Shown: positions 34,963 to 46,812, counted from the stretch's first letter. The stretch: 64,000 nt of DNA from Congeria kusceri (GCA_027627225.1 CM051029.1:23455851-23519850), one strand, 5' to 3'. Notes: a model not told the origin generated them from the letters alone. Program-made: numbers and translations.

Positions 34963-37466
34963 AGCTCACCTGAGCACACAGTGCTCATGGTGAGCTTTTG
35001 TGATCGCCCGTTGTCCGTCATGCGTGCGTGCGGTAGTGCGTGCGTGCGTGTGTGCGTCATCAACTTTTCATTCAAACAACATCTCCTCCTAAACCGCTTG
35101 GCAGATTTTCACCAAACTTCACAGGAATGATCCTTGGGTGAACCTCTTTCAAAGTTGTTCAAATCCTTCCGGTCTGCATATGTAGGTCACCAGAGCTAAA
35201 AATAGATTTTAGCCCAGAGGTTTCATATTTGGTATGTAACATCCTATAGTGGTCCTCTACAAAGATTGTTCAAATTATGCCCCTGGGGTCAAAACGGGCC
35301 ACGCCCTGGGGGTCACATGGTTTATATAGAATATATAGCAAAATAACTTTAAAAATCTTCTTCTCTGAAACCACAAGGTCCAGAGATTTTATATTTAGTA
35401 TGTAACATCCTATAGTGGTCCTCTACAAAGATTGTTCAAATTATGCCCATGGGGTCAGAACTGGCAACGCCTTGAGGGTCACATGTTTTATATAGAATAT
35501 ATAGCAAAATTACTTTAAAAATCTTCTCCTCTGAAACTGCAAGGCCCAGAGTATTCATATTTGGTATGCAACATCCTTAAGTTGCCTTTACAAAGATTGT
35601 TCAAATTATGCCCCTGGGGTCAAAACGGGCCACGCCCTGGGGGTCACATGGTTTATATAGAATATATAGCAAAATAACTTTAAAAATCTTCTTCTCTGAA
35701 ACCACAAGGTCCAGAGATTTTATATTTGGTATGTAACATCCTATAGTGGTCCTCTACAAAGATTGTTCAAATTATGCCCATGGGGTCAGAACTGGCAACG
35801 CCTTGAGGGTCACATGTATATAGCAAAATTACTTTAAAAATCTTCTCCTCTGAAACTGCAAGGCCCAGAGTATTCATATTTGGTATGCAACATCCTTAAG
35901 TTGCCTTTACAAAGATTGTTCAAATTATGCCCCTGGGGTCAAAACGGGCCACGCCCTGGGGATCACATGGTTTATATAGAATATATAGCAAAATGACTTT
36001 AAAAATCTTCTCCTTTGAAACCACAAGGCCCAGAGGTTTCATGTTTGGTACGTAACATCCTATAATGGTCCTCTACTAAGATTATTCAAATAATGCCACT
36101 GGGGTCAAAACTAGCCACGCCCCTGGGTCACATGGTTTATATAAACTTAAATAGCAAAATGTCTTTAAAAATATTCTTCTCTGAAACCGCAAGGCCCAGA
36201 GGTTTCATATTTGGTGTGTAACATCCTATAGTGGTCCTCTACAAATATTGTTCAATTTATACCCCTGGGGTCAAAACTGGCCACGCCCCGGGGATCAAAT
36301 GATTGATATAGACTTGAATAGCAAACTGACTTTAAAAATCTTCTTCTCAGAAACCGAAAGATCTAAAGGTTTGTTATTTGGTATGTAACATTGTATAGTG
36401 GTCCTCTACAAAGATTGTTCAAATTATGCTCCTGGGGTCAAAACTGGCCACGCCCCAGGGGTCACATGGTATAAACTTAAATAGCAAATTGTCTTAAAAA
36501 TCTTCTCTTCTGAAACCGCAAGGCCCAGAGGTTTCGTATTTTGAATTTAACATCCTATAGTGGTCCTCTACAAAGATTGTTCAAATTATGCCTCATGGGA
36601 CAAAACAGACCACGTCCCAGGGGTCACATGGTTAATATAGACTATGTAGCAAAATGACTTTGAAAATCTCCTCCTCTGAAACCACAAGGCCCAGATGTTT
36701 CATGTTTGATATGTAACATCCTATAGTTGTCCTCTTCAAAGATAGTTCAATTATGCCCCTGGGGTCAAAACTGGCCACGCCCAGGGGGTCACATGGTTTA
36801 TATACAATTATATAGCCTAATGTCTTAAAATCTTTTTCTCTGAAACCTTAAGGCCCAGAGGTTTTGTATTTGGTATTTAACATCCTATAGTGGTACTCTA
36901 CAAAGATTGTTCAAATTATGCCCCATGGGTCAAAACAGACCACACCCCATTGGTCACATGGTTAATATAGACTTAAATAGCAATATGACTTTAAAATTCT
37001 TCTCCTCTGAAACCGCAAGGCCTAGAGGTCTCATATTTGGTATTTAACATTGTATAGTGGTCCTCTACAAATATTGTTCAAAGTATGCCCCTGGGGTCAA
37101 AACTGGTCACGCCCGGGGCGGGGGTCACATGGTTTATATAGACATAAATAGCAAAATGACTTTAAAAATCTTCTCCTTTGAAACGGCAAGGCCCGCAGCT
37201 TCGCTATATTTGGTACGTAACATTGTATAGTGGTCCTCTTCAAAGATTGTTCAAATTATTCCCCTGTGGTCAAATCTGGCCACCCCCCGAGGGGTCACAT
37301 GGTTTATATAGACTTAAATAGCAAAGTGACTTTACAAATCTTTACCTGAAATCGCAAGGCCCAGAGGTATGTTCAAGGTTGTTCAAGTTATGCCTCTGGG
37401 ATGCAAATTCCAATTGGGTGACAAGGTCTCAGGTGAGCGTCCTAGGGCCCTCAGGGCCCTCTTGTT
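34963..37466 (+). mobile_element. Hairpin-ended tandem-repeat element, copy 1 (Helentron/HINE-like)
   Basis: Begins AGCTCACCTGAGCACACAGT with a palindromic head (CACCTGAGCAC/GTGCTCATGGTG), then a GTGC microsatellite, then about 13 diverged units of about 165 bp (typical core CCCTGGGGTCAAAACTGGCC, and CCTCTACAAAGATTGTTCAA), ending in CTCAGGTGAGCGTCCTAGGG and a GGGCCCTCAGGGCCC hairpin followed by CTTGTT. Head and tail share an inverted AGCTCACCTGAG/CTCAGGTGAGC. T residues flank both ends. No protein encoded. The layout resembles nonautonomous Helitron-like elements, but I could not prove the class. Confidence 0.75.
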
Positions 37467-37984
37467 GTAGAAACAGATTATTTGAGAATATGACATGAGT
37501 ATTAAATGTATAAAGGACATGAGCTCCACTGCATAGACTGGATATTTTAAAGTTTTAAATTTGATAACATGCAAGGTATAGTTGTGGTGCATACTCAGAA
37601 TGTTGATTCAAATGTTTGTTGAGAAATGAATATATGTGTATTTTTTTTCATTCGCAAGTCATTGGGTACACAGGTAGTGAAAATGGACCCGGGTACTCAT
37701 CAAAGCTTATCTGACCCGCGGATATCCGAGTACACTATTAACTTAAATTGATAGTTAATCATTGACACAATAAAATTCATGTAACAATAATCTTCGTAGT
37801 CGTCGACATTGCCATCATTCTCAATATTGTACATAGTGCATTATAAAGTACAAATTAATAAGCATTTTTAGTGATGTTGTATTCATCAGATATCTTTAAA
37901 TGCAACTTATAAAAAACACACACATTTCCTTTAAATTATAATGATCACCAATTTCCACCAAATACCTTTGTTTTAATCATCAAA

Positions 37985-38262
37985 GTAGTGTGGCGAACCA
38001 TTATGAACCTGTGGCGAATAGTTATGAAACTGTTGCAAATCGTTATTAAACTGTGGCGAATCGTTATTAAACTGTGGCGAATCGTTATTAAACTGTGGTG
38101 AATCGTTATTAAACTGTGGTGAATCGTTATTAAACTGTGGTGAATCGTTATTAAACTGTGGTGAATCGTTATTAAACTGTGGCGAATCGTTATTAAACTG
38201 AGGGAAATCGTTATTAAACAGTGGTGAATCGTTATTAAACTGAGGGAAATCGTTACTCATTC
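37985..38262. repeat. 21-bp minisatellite, about 13 copies
   Basis: Unit TGTGGCGAATCGTTATTAAA plus C, with C/T and GTGG/AGGG variants. On minus it translates as a repeated FNNDSPQ heptad with an ATG (95 codons), most likely a consequence of the 21-bp period. Confidence 0.95.
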
Positions 38263-38279
38263 TTCACAGGGCATATAAA

Positions 38280-40200
38280 TAACAAGCCTGGTAAAATATT
38301 TTTTGCAAAAACACAAGGGAAGTAATTGAAATTTCAATATATTCTGTCCAAAGCATCTATACCGCGACTTATTATTGATGTTGTAACTGACAGTGTTTAC
38401 CTATTGTTTATTTGTTTGTACGTATCAATTTTGAAGCATACCACGAAGACTTGTGGACCGTGATGAGGCAGCCAAAAATTGTACCACAAATGTTGCATGT
38501 ACCACCAGCCTGTTCTACATTAGGCTACTCCAAGGTCAACTGAATAATAGTTAATATGGATGGATCAGCGCACGTACCAAAGAACAGACTGGTATGGGTC
38601 ACTATATTAACCGAAAGCGCATAGAAACTTACCAAAAGCCAAAAGCCACCAGGAATGCACAAAAATCCAACATTTTATATTCACATATAATTTACTTTTT
38701 CAAAATAAATTGCAATCAAACTTGTATGTTAAATAAATAAAACATTTGCATATTGAATAAATTAACACATACTTATCACGACATTTCGTGGTGTGTAAAC
38801 GCGGCCCCAAAAAGACTTATAAATGTGATCGTAAAATGTGATGTTAATGCATGCCAAAACACAGGAAATCTTAAACAAAAAGAAATAAAATTATTAACAT
38901 CATCAAAACAGTATGAAAAATATTTGTTTTAAACCGATAACGTGTTTAAGTAGTCCTAAAGATACACTAGAATCTTTTAATCACTTTGATCCAATAATAA
39001 TAACTTTTGTTTTCTGTAAAGTATATGTATTTTAACATGTTCATGTTTCAGTTCACAATTAACGTTTTAAATGAATAAATTATGATTTTGTCCTTAATAG
39101 CGCGAGACCTAAGAATCTTCATCATGATGAAGGTCATGGAAGATGGCTTCAAGGCTTAACACTCGACTCCTGGGCTGCAACGACAAGGCTATGGAACATT
39201 CAACAACCAAATAACAGACTAATGCAAGGGATTGTTTTGGCGGGTGGAAACAAAGAAGGTGTTTTGCACTGACTTTGAGTTATGAAATTCGCCACATTGA
39301 AATAAACTGTCGCCACTTTCACGATTTGGTGACTGTGGTGATCGACAGCAAAACCCTTAATATGTGACAGTTTGTGTAAATCATTTACATTAATAGTTTA
39401 TCTTCTTTTGTGAAATAACTTGGCTGCTTTATAAATTACAATAACAATAAAGTATGTACATTTTGTGGCAATGTAATGTTTGTATGTCTCAAGTATTCAG
39501 TAGAAAGTGTTTCTCTATGTTTGTGAGATTTTATTTACTGCTTATGCTAACCATCTGCATTGCATGTAATTGTTTGTCTTTTATGTGAATATAGTCTAAA
39601 ATAACAAGATATGCACGCATATATAAGTGAGTACATACAATAATTGATTGTGATTACTCTATAGAAAGAGAAACATCATTAAAGTTGGGTATTTTATCTT
39701 CTTTTTTGCATTTTAACATAATGTGTTTCATATTGTTTAATATTTTTCATGTAATAATTGACTTTTAAGTGATTTCTAATGCATCCTGTTCAAATATGTA
39801 TGCCTCACAAAAGTATATACCTGGTAGATAAGCACATCTCCTGTATTGATATTGAAGGGTTTTTTAAGCATCAGATGTATGATGTATATATCATATCTGT
39901 GTGTCTCTTCAGCTAATTTAAATATCTAAAAACAAAATACCGGTATTCTGATAAATCATTTTGTGTTTAAAATAATGAAATATTTTGTTTAAGAATAACA
40001 TATTTTTATATTGAAATTTCCCTGGTTTCTTTGTTGTATTAACTAGTTTTGTACGCTTTTGTTACATGTACAACTATTAAAATATGCTGACCATGATACA
40101 TGTATGATTGTCAGATTCAACTGTAAATGTTTTTGATTGATTAAACTGTATCTTATCGATAACGTACGTGTTTTGTTTTCCTCTGACAGGTATGACTTAC
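38280..40200. other. No gene seen
   Basis: AT-rich. A stretch at 39285-39350 again carries TTCGCCACATTG and GTCGCCACTTTCACGATTTG motifs like the 21-bp minisatellite. Confidence 0.35.
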
Positions 40201-40254
40201 AGAATATTGCAGTATACCTACAATATAGGATGAAAAAAGGATCATATATAGACC

Positions 40255-40470
40255 CAAATACTGCCCGTATGCAGCCCATATTGAACCCATATAGGACCCA
40301 TATGCAGCCAATATGGGACCCATATGGGTTTTGCAACCGGGACCCATATTCAGCCCATATGGGCAGCCCATATGGGCTGAATATGGGTCCTATATGGGCT
40401 GCCCAAACGGGACCCACATGGTTCCCGGTTGCAAAACCCATATGGGACCCATATATTTTGCTTGCTGGGT
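40255..40470. mobile_element. CCCATATGGG polypalindromic element
   Basis: Dense array of 10-18-bp palindromes built on CCCATATGGG/GACCCATATG, including a near-perfect inverted repeat around 40345-40385 (CAGCCCATATGGGCAGCCCA ... ATGGGCTGAATATGGG) and paired TTTTGCAACCGGGACCCAT and GGTTGCAAAACCCATATGGG. Ends in TGCTGGGT, complementary to the ACCCAGCA start of the copy at 23631. Probably a nonautonomous foldback element. Confidence 0.6.
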
Positions 40471-40554
40471 ATTTGAATGGACATTAGAAATGGTCAAATA
40501 CGAGAATGTAACGAATACATACCTGTTGAAACATCAAAATACACATTTGACCAA

Positions 40555-40700
40555 ATGTATGAATATATTAAGTTCCAAATCTCAGATTTTCTTCAAACCT
40601 GCCTTAGACACGTGTCAATGTATACCAAAATTAAAACAGTCATAAAAAATATGGGCCACCGTGCTTGTGTGGGAAATAGTGGACTCTGAACATATTAGCT
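40555..40700 (+). repeat. Dispersed relative of the 365-bp tandem unit
   Basis: Contains AAAACAGTCATAAAAAATAT and GGGCCACCGTGCTTGTG, matching the phase and order of the repeat at 22590-23590. It again lies next to a CCCATATGGG element. Confidence 0.5.
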
Positions 40701-40804
40701 GGTGAACCTTTTCGTCATTCACTCCATGGCTTAAGAGTGTAACTTTTCAAATGATGGGTAGAACATATATGTAGATTTTAAATTGGTTTCAGATGTTTTA
40801 ACAG

Positions 40805-40850
40805 TGCTCGCAGCGTAAAATTTTATTGAATTACCGTATAGCATAATTCG
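40805..40850 (+). pseudogene. 3' fragment of a tRNA-Ser(CGA) unit
   Basis: GCTCGCAGCGTAAAATTTTA and the following TTGAATTACCG match the 3' end and flank of the tRNA at 41964-42045, but no body is present. Confidence 0.55.
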
Positions 40851-40871
40851 TCAGATACTGTCAGAAATAAT

Positions 40872-40935
40872 AACCCGGTGGATAGTGTTTTAGACTTTCA
40901 ATTATAATGACTGTAGTTCGAATCCTGCCATAATG
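40872..40935 (+). pseudogene. tRNA-like fragment
   Basis: GGTGGATAGTGTTTTAGAC and GTAGTTCGAATCCTGCC have A/B-box-like spacing, but no clean cloverleaf was found. Confidence 0.35.
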
Positions 40936-41199
40936 GTTTTATCAATTTCCTTTACTTCAACATTCTTATTCTCATGACATTTATTTTTTTATTTTTTTCC
41001 TTTGTTTTTAATTTGTTTTATTTTATTTAGTTTATTCATTTTATCTACATAAATATGCGTTCACAAAGACTCTGTTTCACTCGCAGTATCGATGCAGCTC
41101 TCTTCTGTGTCAGAATCGCGGTTGATGACGAGATTCCGTGTCGTGAGATCAGCAAAATGATCAATTGCATAAATTAAATTAAAAATTAATTAATTAAAA

Positions 41200-41275
41200 G
41201 TGCATGTTCTGAGATTCGAACCCAAAACGTCACACTTACAAACTTTTCGTACTAACCACTGCTCTACGGAAGTAG
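41200..41275 (-). pseudogene. tRNA-like fragment
   Basis: On minus: GTAGAGCAGTGGTTAGTACG, then GGGTTCGAATCTCAG. D- and T-arm sequences are recognisable, but the acceptor and anticodon stems do not pair convincingly. A tRNA pseudogene or SINE head. Confidence 0.4.
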
Positions 41276-41769
41276 TGGATTTAATTAATACATATCCACC
41301 TCTGCGTCTCCTGTCTGGGTTATTAGCTTAAAATAGATTACGAAATTACACCGAATATTCACGAGTATCAGGTCAATACAATCGCACATCAACAAATCTG
41401 GTAATATTTAATCAAATATTTGGAAGAAAATATATTCGCGTGAAATTAATTAAAAGACGGCATTATCATTCACATGTACTGAAACTATTTCACAATGAAA
41501 TACCTCACTTAATGTTTCTTTCTTCGGTGATTTTTATTTTATTTTATTTTGATTAGCAAATTTTGTATGAGTCTCTTTACAGAGATTTCGTATTACTTCC
41601 AAAGTTTTGATGAGAGATAGTATGTTATATAATAAATATTATTTATTCAGCATCGAGTTTAATGCAGTAGGTTGGTTTGCAAGTGTTGTTTGACTGCTCA
41701 AACAGCGTAAATAAACGATCAACACATAACAAAAGCAGTAGATTAGTTGTCTTGACAATAAAATAATAT

Positions 41770-41851
41770 CGCTGCGAGCAGGGTTCGAACCTGCGCTGGA
41801 AGATCCCATTGGATTTCAAGTCCACCGACTTAACCACTCGGCCATCACAGC
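41770..41851 (-). tRNA. tRNA-Ser(UGA)
   Basis: 82 nt with GCTGTGA/TCGCAGC acceptor stem (one G-T pair), A-box TGGCCGAGTGG, anticodon stem TGGA/TCCA with loop CTTGAAA (anticodon TGA), a long class II variable arm, and T-arm GCAGGTTCGAACCCTGC that pairs fully. Discriminator G. Reads UCA codons. Likely functional. It is divergent from the tRNA-Ser(CGA) 112 bp away. Confidence 0.9.
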
Positions 41852-41963
41852 TGTTGCTGCAGCGAATATCTTTAGCCTTTTATTGATACTGTATTTACAC
41901 GTAATCAGTATTTCCGATAATGGTGAATGATATAAATATGGTAATATCAAAAGTTTTTTCACA

Positions 41964-42045
41964 GCTGTGATGGCCGAGTGGTTAAGGCGTTTGACTCGAA
42001 ATCAAATGGGCTCTGCCCGCGCAGGTTCGAATCCTGCTCGCAGCG
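41964..42045 (+). tRNA. tRNA-Ser(CGA)
   Basis: 82 nt. Acceptor GCTGTGA/TCGCAGC, A-box TGGCCGAGTGG, anticodon stem TTTGA/TCAAA with loop CTCGAAA (anticodon CGA), variable arm GGGCTCTGCCCG, T-arm GCAGGTTCGAATCCTGC. Reads UCG codons. All stems pair. Likely functional. Confidence 0.9.
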
Positions 42046-42402
42046 TTAAATTTTATTGAATGGCCATCGCATTATTTGGCAAATTTAGTTCACATTAATA
42101 ATTTAATCACAAATCAGGCTGTATTGAACCAAATATTTTTATCAAAAATTATCCAGGCAAAATAATTTACTGTCGTCCATTATCAGTCATGTGTATTGAA
42201 AACCATTTTGGAATTGAATACTTCACTTGTTTCTTTCACCAGTGAATGTTCTACAATTTTATTCCATTTTGATTACAAAAACATGATGATTCATTTGATA
42301 GAATTTTCCAACTATTGTGTTGTGAGATGGTATAAACTACCTTTAATAAAGCGCACACAACAATGAAATGTTATGAAATCCGCGCCGTGTTAAATGCATT
42401 AG

Positions 42403-42712
42403 AACTGGCTAAAACAACAGTTGCAGTATAATGAAATGATCAACAGAAAACAATAGTTGCAGTATAATGAAATGATCAACAGAAAACAACAGTTGCAGTA
42501 TAATGAAATGATCAACAGAAAACAATAGTTGCAGTATAATGAAATGATCAACAGAAAACAACAGTTGCAGTATAATGAAATGATCAACAGAAAACAATAG
42601 TTGCAGTATAATGAAATGATCAACAGAAAACAATAGTTGCAGTATAATGAAATGATCAACAGAAAACAATAGTTGCAGTATAATGAAATGATCAACAGAA
42701 AACAATAGTTAT
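42403..42712. repeat. 36-bp minisatellite, about 8.5 copies
   Basis: Unit AACAATAGTTGCAGTATAAT plus GAAATGATCAACAGAA with an AACAACAG/AACAATAG alternation between neighbouring copies, so the higher-order period is partly 72 bp. It sits between the two tRNA-Ser pairs. Confidence 0.95.
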
Positions 42713-42730
42713 ACTCTTCGTAACTACTAT

Positions 42731-42812
42731 CGCTGCGAGCTGGGTTCGAACCTGCGCGAGAAGATCCCATTGGATTTCAAGTCCAATGCCTTAGCCACTC
42801 GGCCATCACAGC
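42731..42812 (-). tRNA. tRNA-Ser(UGA), second copy
   Basis: Same 82-nt structure as the gene at 41770-41851, with anticodon stem ATTGGA/TCCAAT and loop CTTGAAA. The T-arm reads GCAGGTTCGAACCCAGC, which leaves one A-A mismatch in the stem, so it may be weakened. Confidence 0.75.
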
Positions 42813-42926
42813 TGCTATACAAGCGGAAACATTCAACCGTTTATTGGATATGGTACAAACATGTGCAATGGTAATTCCGATAATGTTCAGTGGCATGAAT
42901 CAGATTATGTGACATCTCAATGCACA

Positions 42927-43007
42927 GGTGTGATGGGCGAGTAGTTAAGGTGTTGACTCGAAATCAAGTGGGCTCAGCCCGTGCAGGTTCGAATGCTGCT
43001 CGCAGCG
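42927..43007 (+). pseudogene. tRNA-Ser(CGA)-like, probably decayed
   Basis: Anticodon loop CTCGAAA is kept, but the acceptor has G-G at position 2, the A-box reads TGGGCGAGTAG, one base is missing before the anticodon stem, and the T-stem is mismatched (GCAGG/GCTGC). Partner of the divergent tRNA at 42731-42812. Confidence 0.65.
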
Positions 43008-43448
43008 AAATTATTTTATCGTATGTTCACCACTTATTAATACCGATAACCAAATATTTTAAACCTAATACATTCGAAAATTATTTGCAATTGGACACTA
43101 TCTTTTACAATGTAATGCAAAATATTTTGAAATCAAATACCTCACCTGAATCGAACCTATTTTTACTGAACTGCCATTCTTTGTTAAAATTCATTTAAGT
43201 TTCACATCAATAAGTTCAACATAAATCAAGCTGTGTATAAAATATCTGAACAGATACTTTTTAAATATATAAATATGACACATGTTCACATCATTTGCGG
43301 CTAATTTATAACAATGCGAGCATTTGAATTGAGTGTTTCGTTTTATCGGAAACATGCTAGTATTATTATTTTAAACAGTTCGTATTCGTCAAGTCCCTTT
43401 GAAGCTATTGAACTCCACAAGTCATATACTATCATTGTTCCTGTGTTT

Positions 43449-46400
43449 AGCTCACCTGAGCACAAAGTGCTCATGGTGAGCTTTTGTGATCGCCCGCTGT
43501 CCGTCGTGCGTGTGTGCGTGCGTGCGTACGTCCGCGTGTGCGTGCGTCATTAACTTTTCATTTAAACAACATCTCCTCCTAAACCGCTTGGCAGATTTTC
43601 ACCAAACTTCACAGGAATGATCCTTGGGTGGACCTCTTTCAAAGTTGTTCAAATCTTTCCGGTCCGCTGCATATGTAGGTCACCAGAGCTAAAAATAGAT
43701 TTTAAAAGTAAAATTTTAAAAAATCTTCTCTTATGAAACCGCAAGGCTCAGAGCTTTCATATTTGATATGTGACATCCTCTAGTGGTCCTCTACAAAGAT
43801 TGTTCAAATAATTACCCTGGGGTCAAAACTGGCCACGCCCCAGGGGTCACATGGTTTATATAGACTTGTATAGCAAAATAACTTTAAAAATCTTCTCCTC
43901 TGAAACAGCAAGGCCTAGAGGTTTCATATTTGGTATATAACATTGTATAGTGGTCCTCTACAAAGATTGTTCAAATAATGCCCCTGGGGTCAAAACTGGC
44001 CACGCCCCGGGGGTCACATGGTTATATAGACTTGAATAGCAAAATAACTTTTAAAATCTTCTCATCTAAAACAGCAAGGCCTATGGGTTTAATATTTGGT
44101 ATATAACATTGTATAGTGGTCCTCTACAAAGATTGTTCAAATGATGCCCCCTGGGGTCAAAACTGGCCACGCCCGGGGTGTCACATTGTTTTAATAGACT
44201 TATATAGCAAAATGACTTTAAAAATCTCATCTGAAACCGCAAGACCTAGAGGTTTCATATTTGGTATGTAACATTGTATAGTGGTCCTCTACAGAGAATG
44301 TTCAAATGATGCCCCTGGGGTCATAATTGGCCACACCCGGGGGTCACATGGTTTATATAAACTTAAATAGCAAACAATCTTCTTCTCTAAAACCGCAAGG
44401 CCCAGAGGTTTTATATTTGGTATTTAACATTGTGCCCCTGGGGTCAAAACTGGCCACACCCCGGAGGTTACATGGTTTATTCAGACTTAAATAGCAAAAT
44501 GACTTTAAAAATCTTCTCCTTTGAAACTGCAAGGCCCAGAGGTTTTACATTTGGTATGAAACATTGTATAGTAGTCCTCTACAAAGATTGTTCAAATCAT
44601 GCCCCTGGGGTCAAAACTGGCCACACCCCAGGGGTCACATGGTTTATATAGACTTAAAATAGCAAACAAACTTTTAAAATCTTCTCTAAAACCGCTTGGC
44701 ACAGAAGTTTTATATTTGGTATGTAACATTGTGTAGTGCTCCTCTACAAACTTTGTTCAAATAATGCCTCTGGGGTAAAAACTGACCACACCCCGGGTGT
44801 CACATGGTTTATATTGACTTAAATAGCAAAATGACTTTAAAAATCTCTTAAATCTCAAGGCCTAGAGGTTTTATATTTGGTATGTAACATTGCATACCGT
44901 AAATACCCAGTCATAAGTGTAAACGTCTCATAAGTCAAGAAGTTAAAATTCATTCCAGAAACGTATTTCTAATAATAACCATTCCATAAGTCGACTTAGA
45001 ATGATCATAAAACACCATCTGAAAATTGGCCAGAGTATGCCCTAATAAGTAAGTATATAGTACAGTCTGCAGTAAATGCCTTGAAGCTGAAATTACTGCC
45101 AAATCCTCATTAACAGATCTTGATGTACGCAAAACCGGTTCCAGCCAGTTTAATTAGCAATATGCTATACACAAAAATCATGGGTTTCGTCTGCAGGTTT
45201 ATTGATTTGTTATTGGTGGCTGATGGTCTAGCTGGGGCTTAAAGCGAGGAAGTCAATTAAAATAGAGTACTGGTAGATGGTTTCATTCACAGTTTGCATC
45301 GTATTTAATAATGAAATAGTTATGCATTTTGTCTTAATTGTCGGTAATTAATAGAAAGGGCAAACTGTGATAATTATGACTGGATTATAGTGCGTGGATT
45401 AGCAAATATGCAAGTCAGAAATAAAATGCATTTGACAAATATTTTAATATAATATGCTACGATTTTTTGTGAACTCATGAGTGGAATGTACTTTATAACC
45501 ACAATTTAAGAGGCTTAAAATCTCGACTTATGACTGAGTAATTACGGTAGTGGTCCTCTACAAAGATTGTTAAAATGATGCCCCTGGGGTCAAAACTGTG
45601 CACACCCCGGGGGTCACATGGTTTATATAGACTTAAATAGCAAAATGACTTCAAAAATCTCCTCTGAAACTGTAAGGCCCAGAGGTTTCATATTTGGTAT
45701 GTAACGTTGTAAAGTGGTCCTCTACAAAGATTGTTGAAATGATGCCACTGGGGTCAAACTGGGCTACCCCGGGGGTCACATGGTTTATATAGACTTAATT
45801 AGCAAAATGACTTCAAAAATCTTCTCCTCTGAAACCGTAAGACCCAGAGGTTTCATATTTGGTATGTAACATTGTATGGTGGTCCTCTACAAAGATCAAG
45901 ATTTTTCAAATGATGCCCCTGGTGTCAAAACTGGGCACACCCCGGGGGTCACATGGTTTATATAGACTTAAAAGTTAAATAGCAAAATGACTTTAAAAAT
46001 CTTCTTCTCTGAAACTGCTATGCCCAGAGGTTTTCTATATGGTATGTAACATTGTATAGTTGTTCTCTACAAAGATTGTTCAAATGATGTCTCAGGGGTC
46101 AAAACTGGCCCTGCCCTGGGGGTCACATTGTTTATATAGACTTAAATAGCAAAATGACTTTAAAATCTCCTCTGAAACCGGAGTGTTTTCGTATTTGATA
46201 TGTAGTCCTCAACAAAGATTGTTCAAAGTATGCCCCTGGGGTAAAAAGTGGCCATGACCCGGGTCACATGGTTTATATAGACTCATAGGGCAAGTGGGCC
46301 TTAAAAATCTTCCTTGTTGAAACTGTAAGGCCCAGAGGTTTTATATTTTGCGTGAAACATTGTGGTATGGTCTTCTACACAGATTGTTCCAATGATACAT

Positions 46401-46702
46401 TTAAATAGCAAAATGACTTTAAAATCTTCTTCTCTGAAACCGCAAGGCCCGGTGGTTTCATGTTTGGTATTTAACATTGAATAGTGGTCCACTACAAATA
46501 TTTTGCAAATTATGCCCCTGGGGTAGAAAGTGGCCACACCCTGTGGGTCACATGGTTTATAGACTAAAAAAACTTCTAATCCTGCAAGGCCCAGATTTTT
46601 ATACTCAGGTAAAGGGTTTAGTGCCATTTTGCCCTCTTGTTATTAGCCATTATGATGCCTTAAACTCAGGTGAGCGACCTAGGCCATCATGGCCCTCTTG
46701 TT
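43449..46702 (+). mobile_element. Hairpin-ended tandem-repeat element, copy 2
   Basis: Same head (AGCTCACCTGAGCACAAAGT), same GTGC microsatellite and same about 165-bp internal repeats as the copy at 34963, ending CAGGTGAGCGACCTAGGCCA and GGCCCTCTTGTT. It is interrupted by a 651-bp inserted MITE at 44897-45547; without it the repeat reads continuously. No coding capacity. Confidence 0.75.
44897..45547. mobile_element. 651-bp MITE nested in copy 2, TA target duplication
   Basis: Left end CCGTAAATACCCAGTCATAA, right end the complement of CCGTAATTACTCAGTCATAA. Both sides are flanked by TA, and the surrounding repeat (ACATTG.A-TA-GTGGTCCTCT) is restored when it is removed. TA duplication indicates a Tc1/mariner-type superfamily. 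No transposase frame. Confidence 0.85.
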
Positions 46703-46732
46703 TTGTTTGTTTTTTTTCGCCGTTTTTAACAG

Positions 46733-46812
46733 GTTCCGCTCCCCGAGTAGGGATCGAACTCCGATCGCAAGGACATCATATCCGTTACACCGCTGTGACG
46801 CTACATACACGT
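46733..46812 (-). pseudogene. tRNA-like or SINE head
   Basis: On minus: CACAGCGGTGTAACGGATAT (A-box-like), then GGAGTTCGATCCCTACTCGG (B-box). It shares the CCCTACTCGGGGA ending with the SINE fragment at 1315-1345. Confidence 0.45.

Noticed and set aside
37973..38260. Possible secreted FNNDSPQ-repeat protein on minus
   Set aside because: The 21-bp unit alone explains it; no signal peptide, no flanking coding sequence.
42399..42770. Minus-strand 123-codon frame with repeated LLIISLYCNY
   Set aside because: Product of the 36-bp minisatellite and runs into a tRNA gene.
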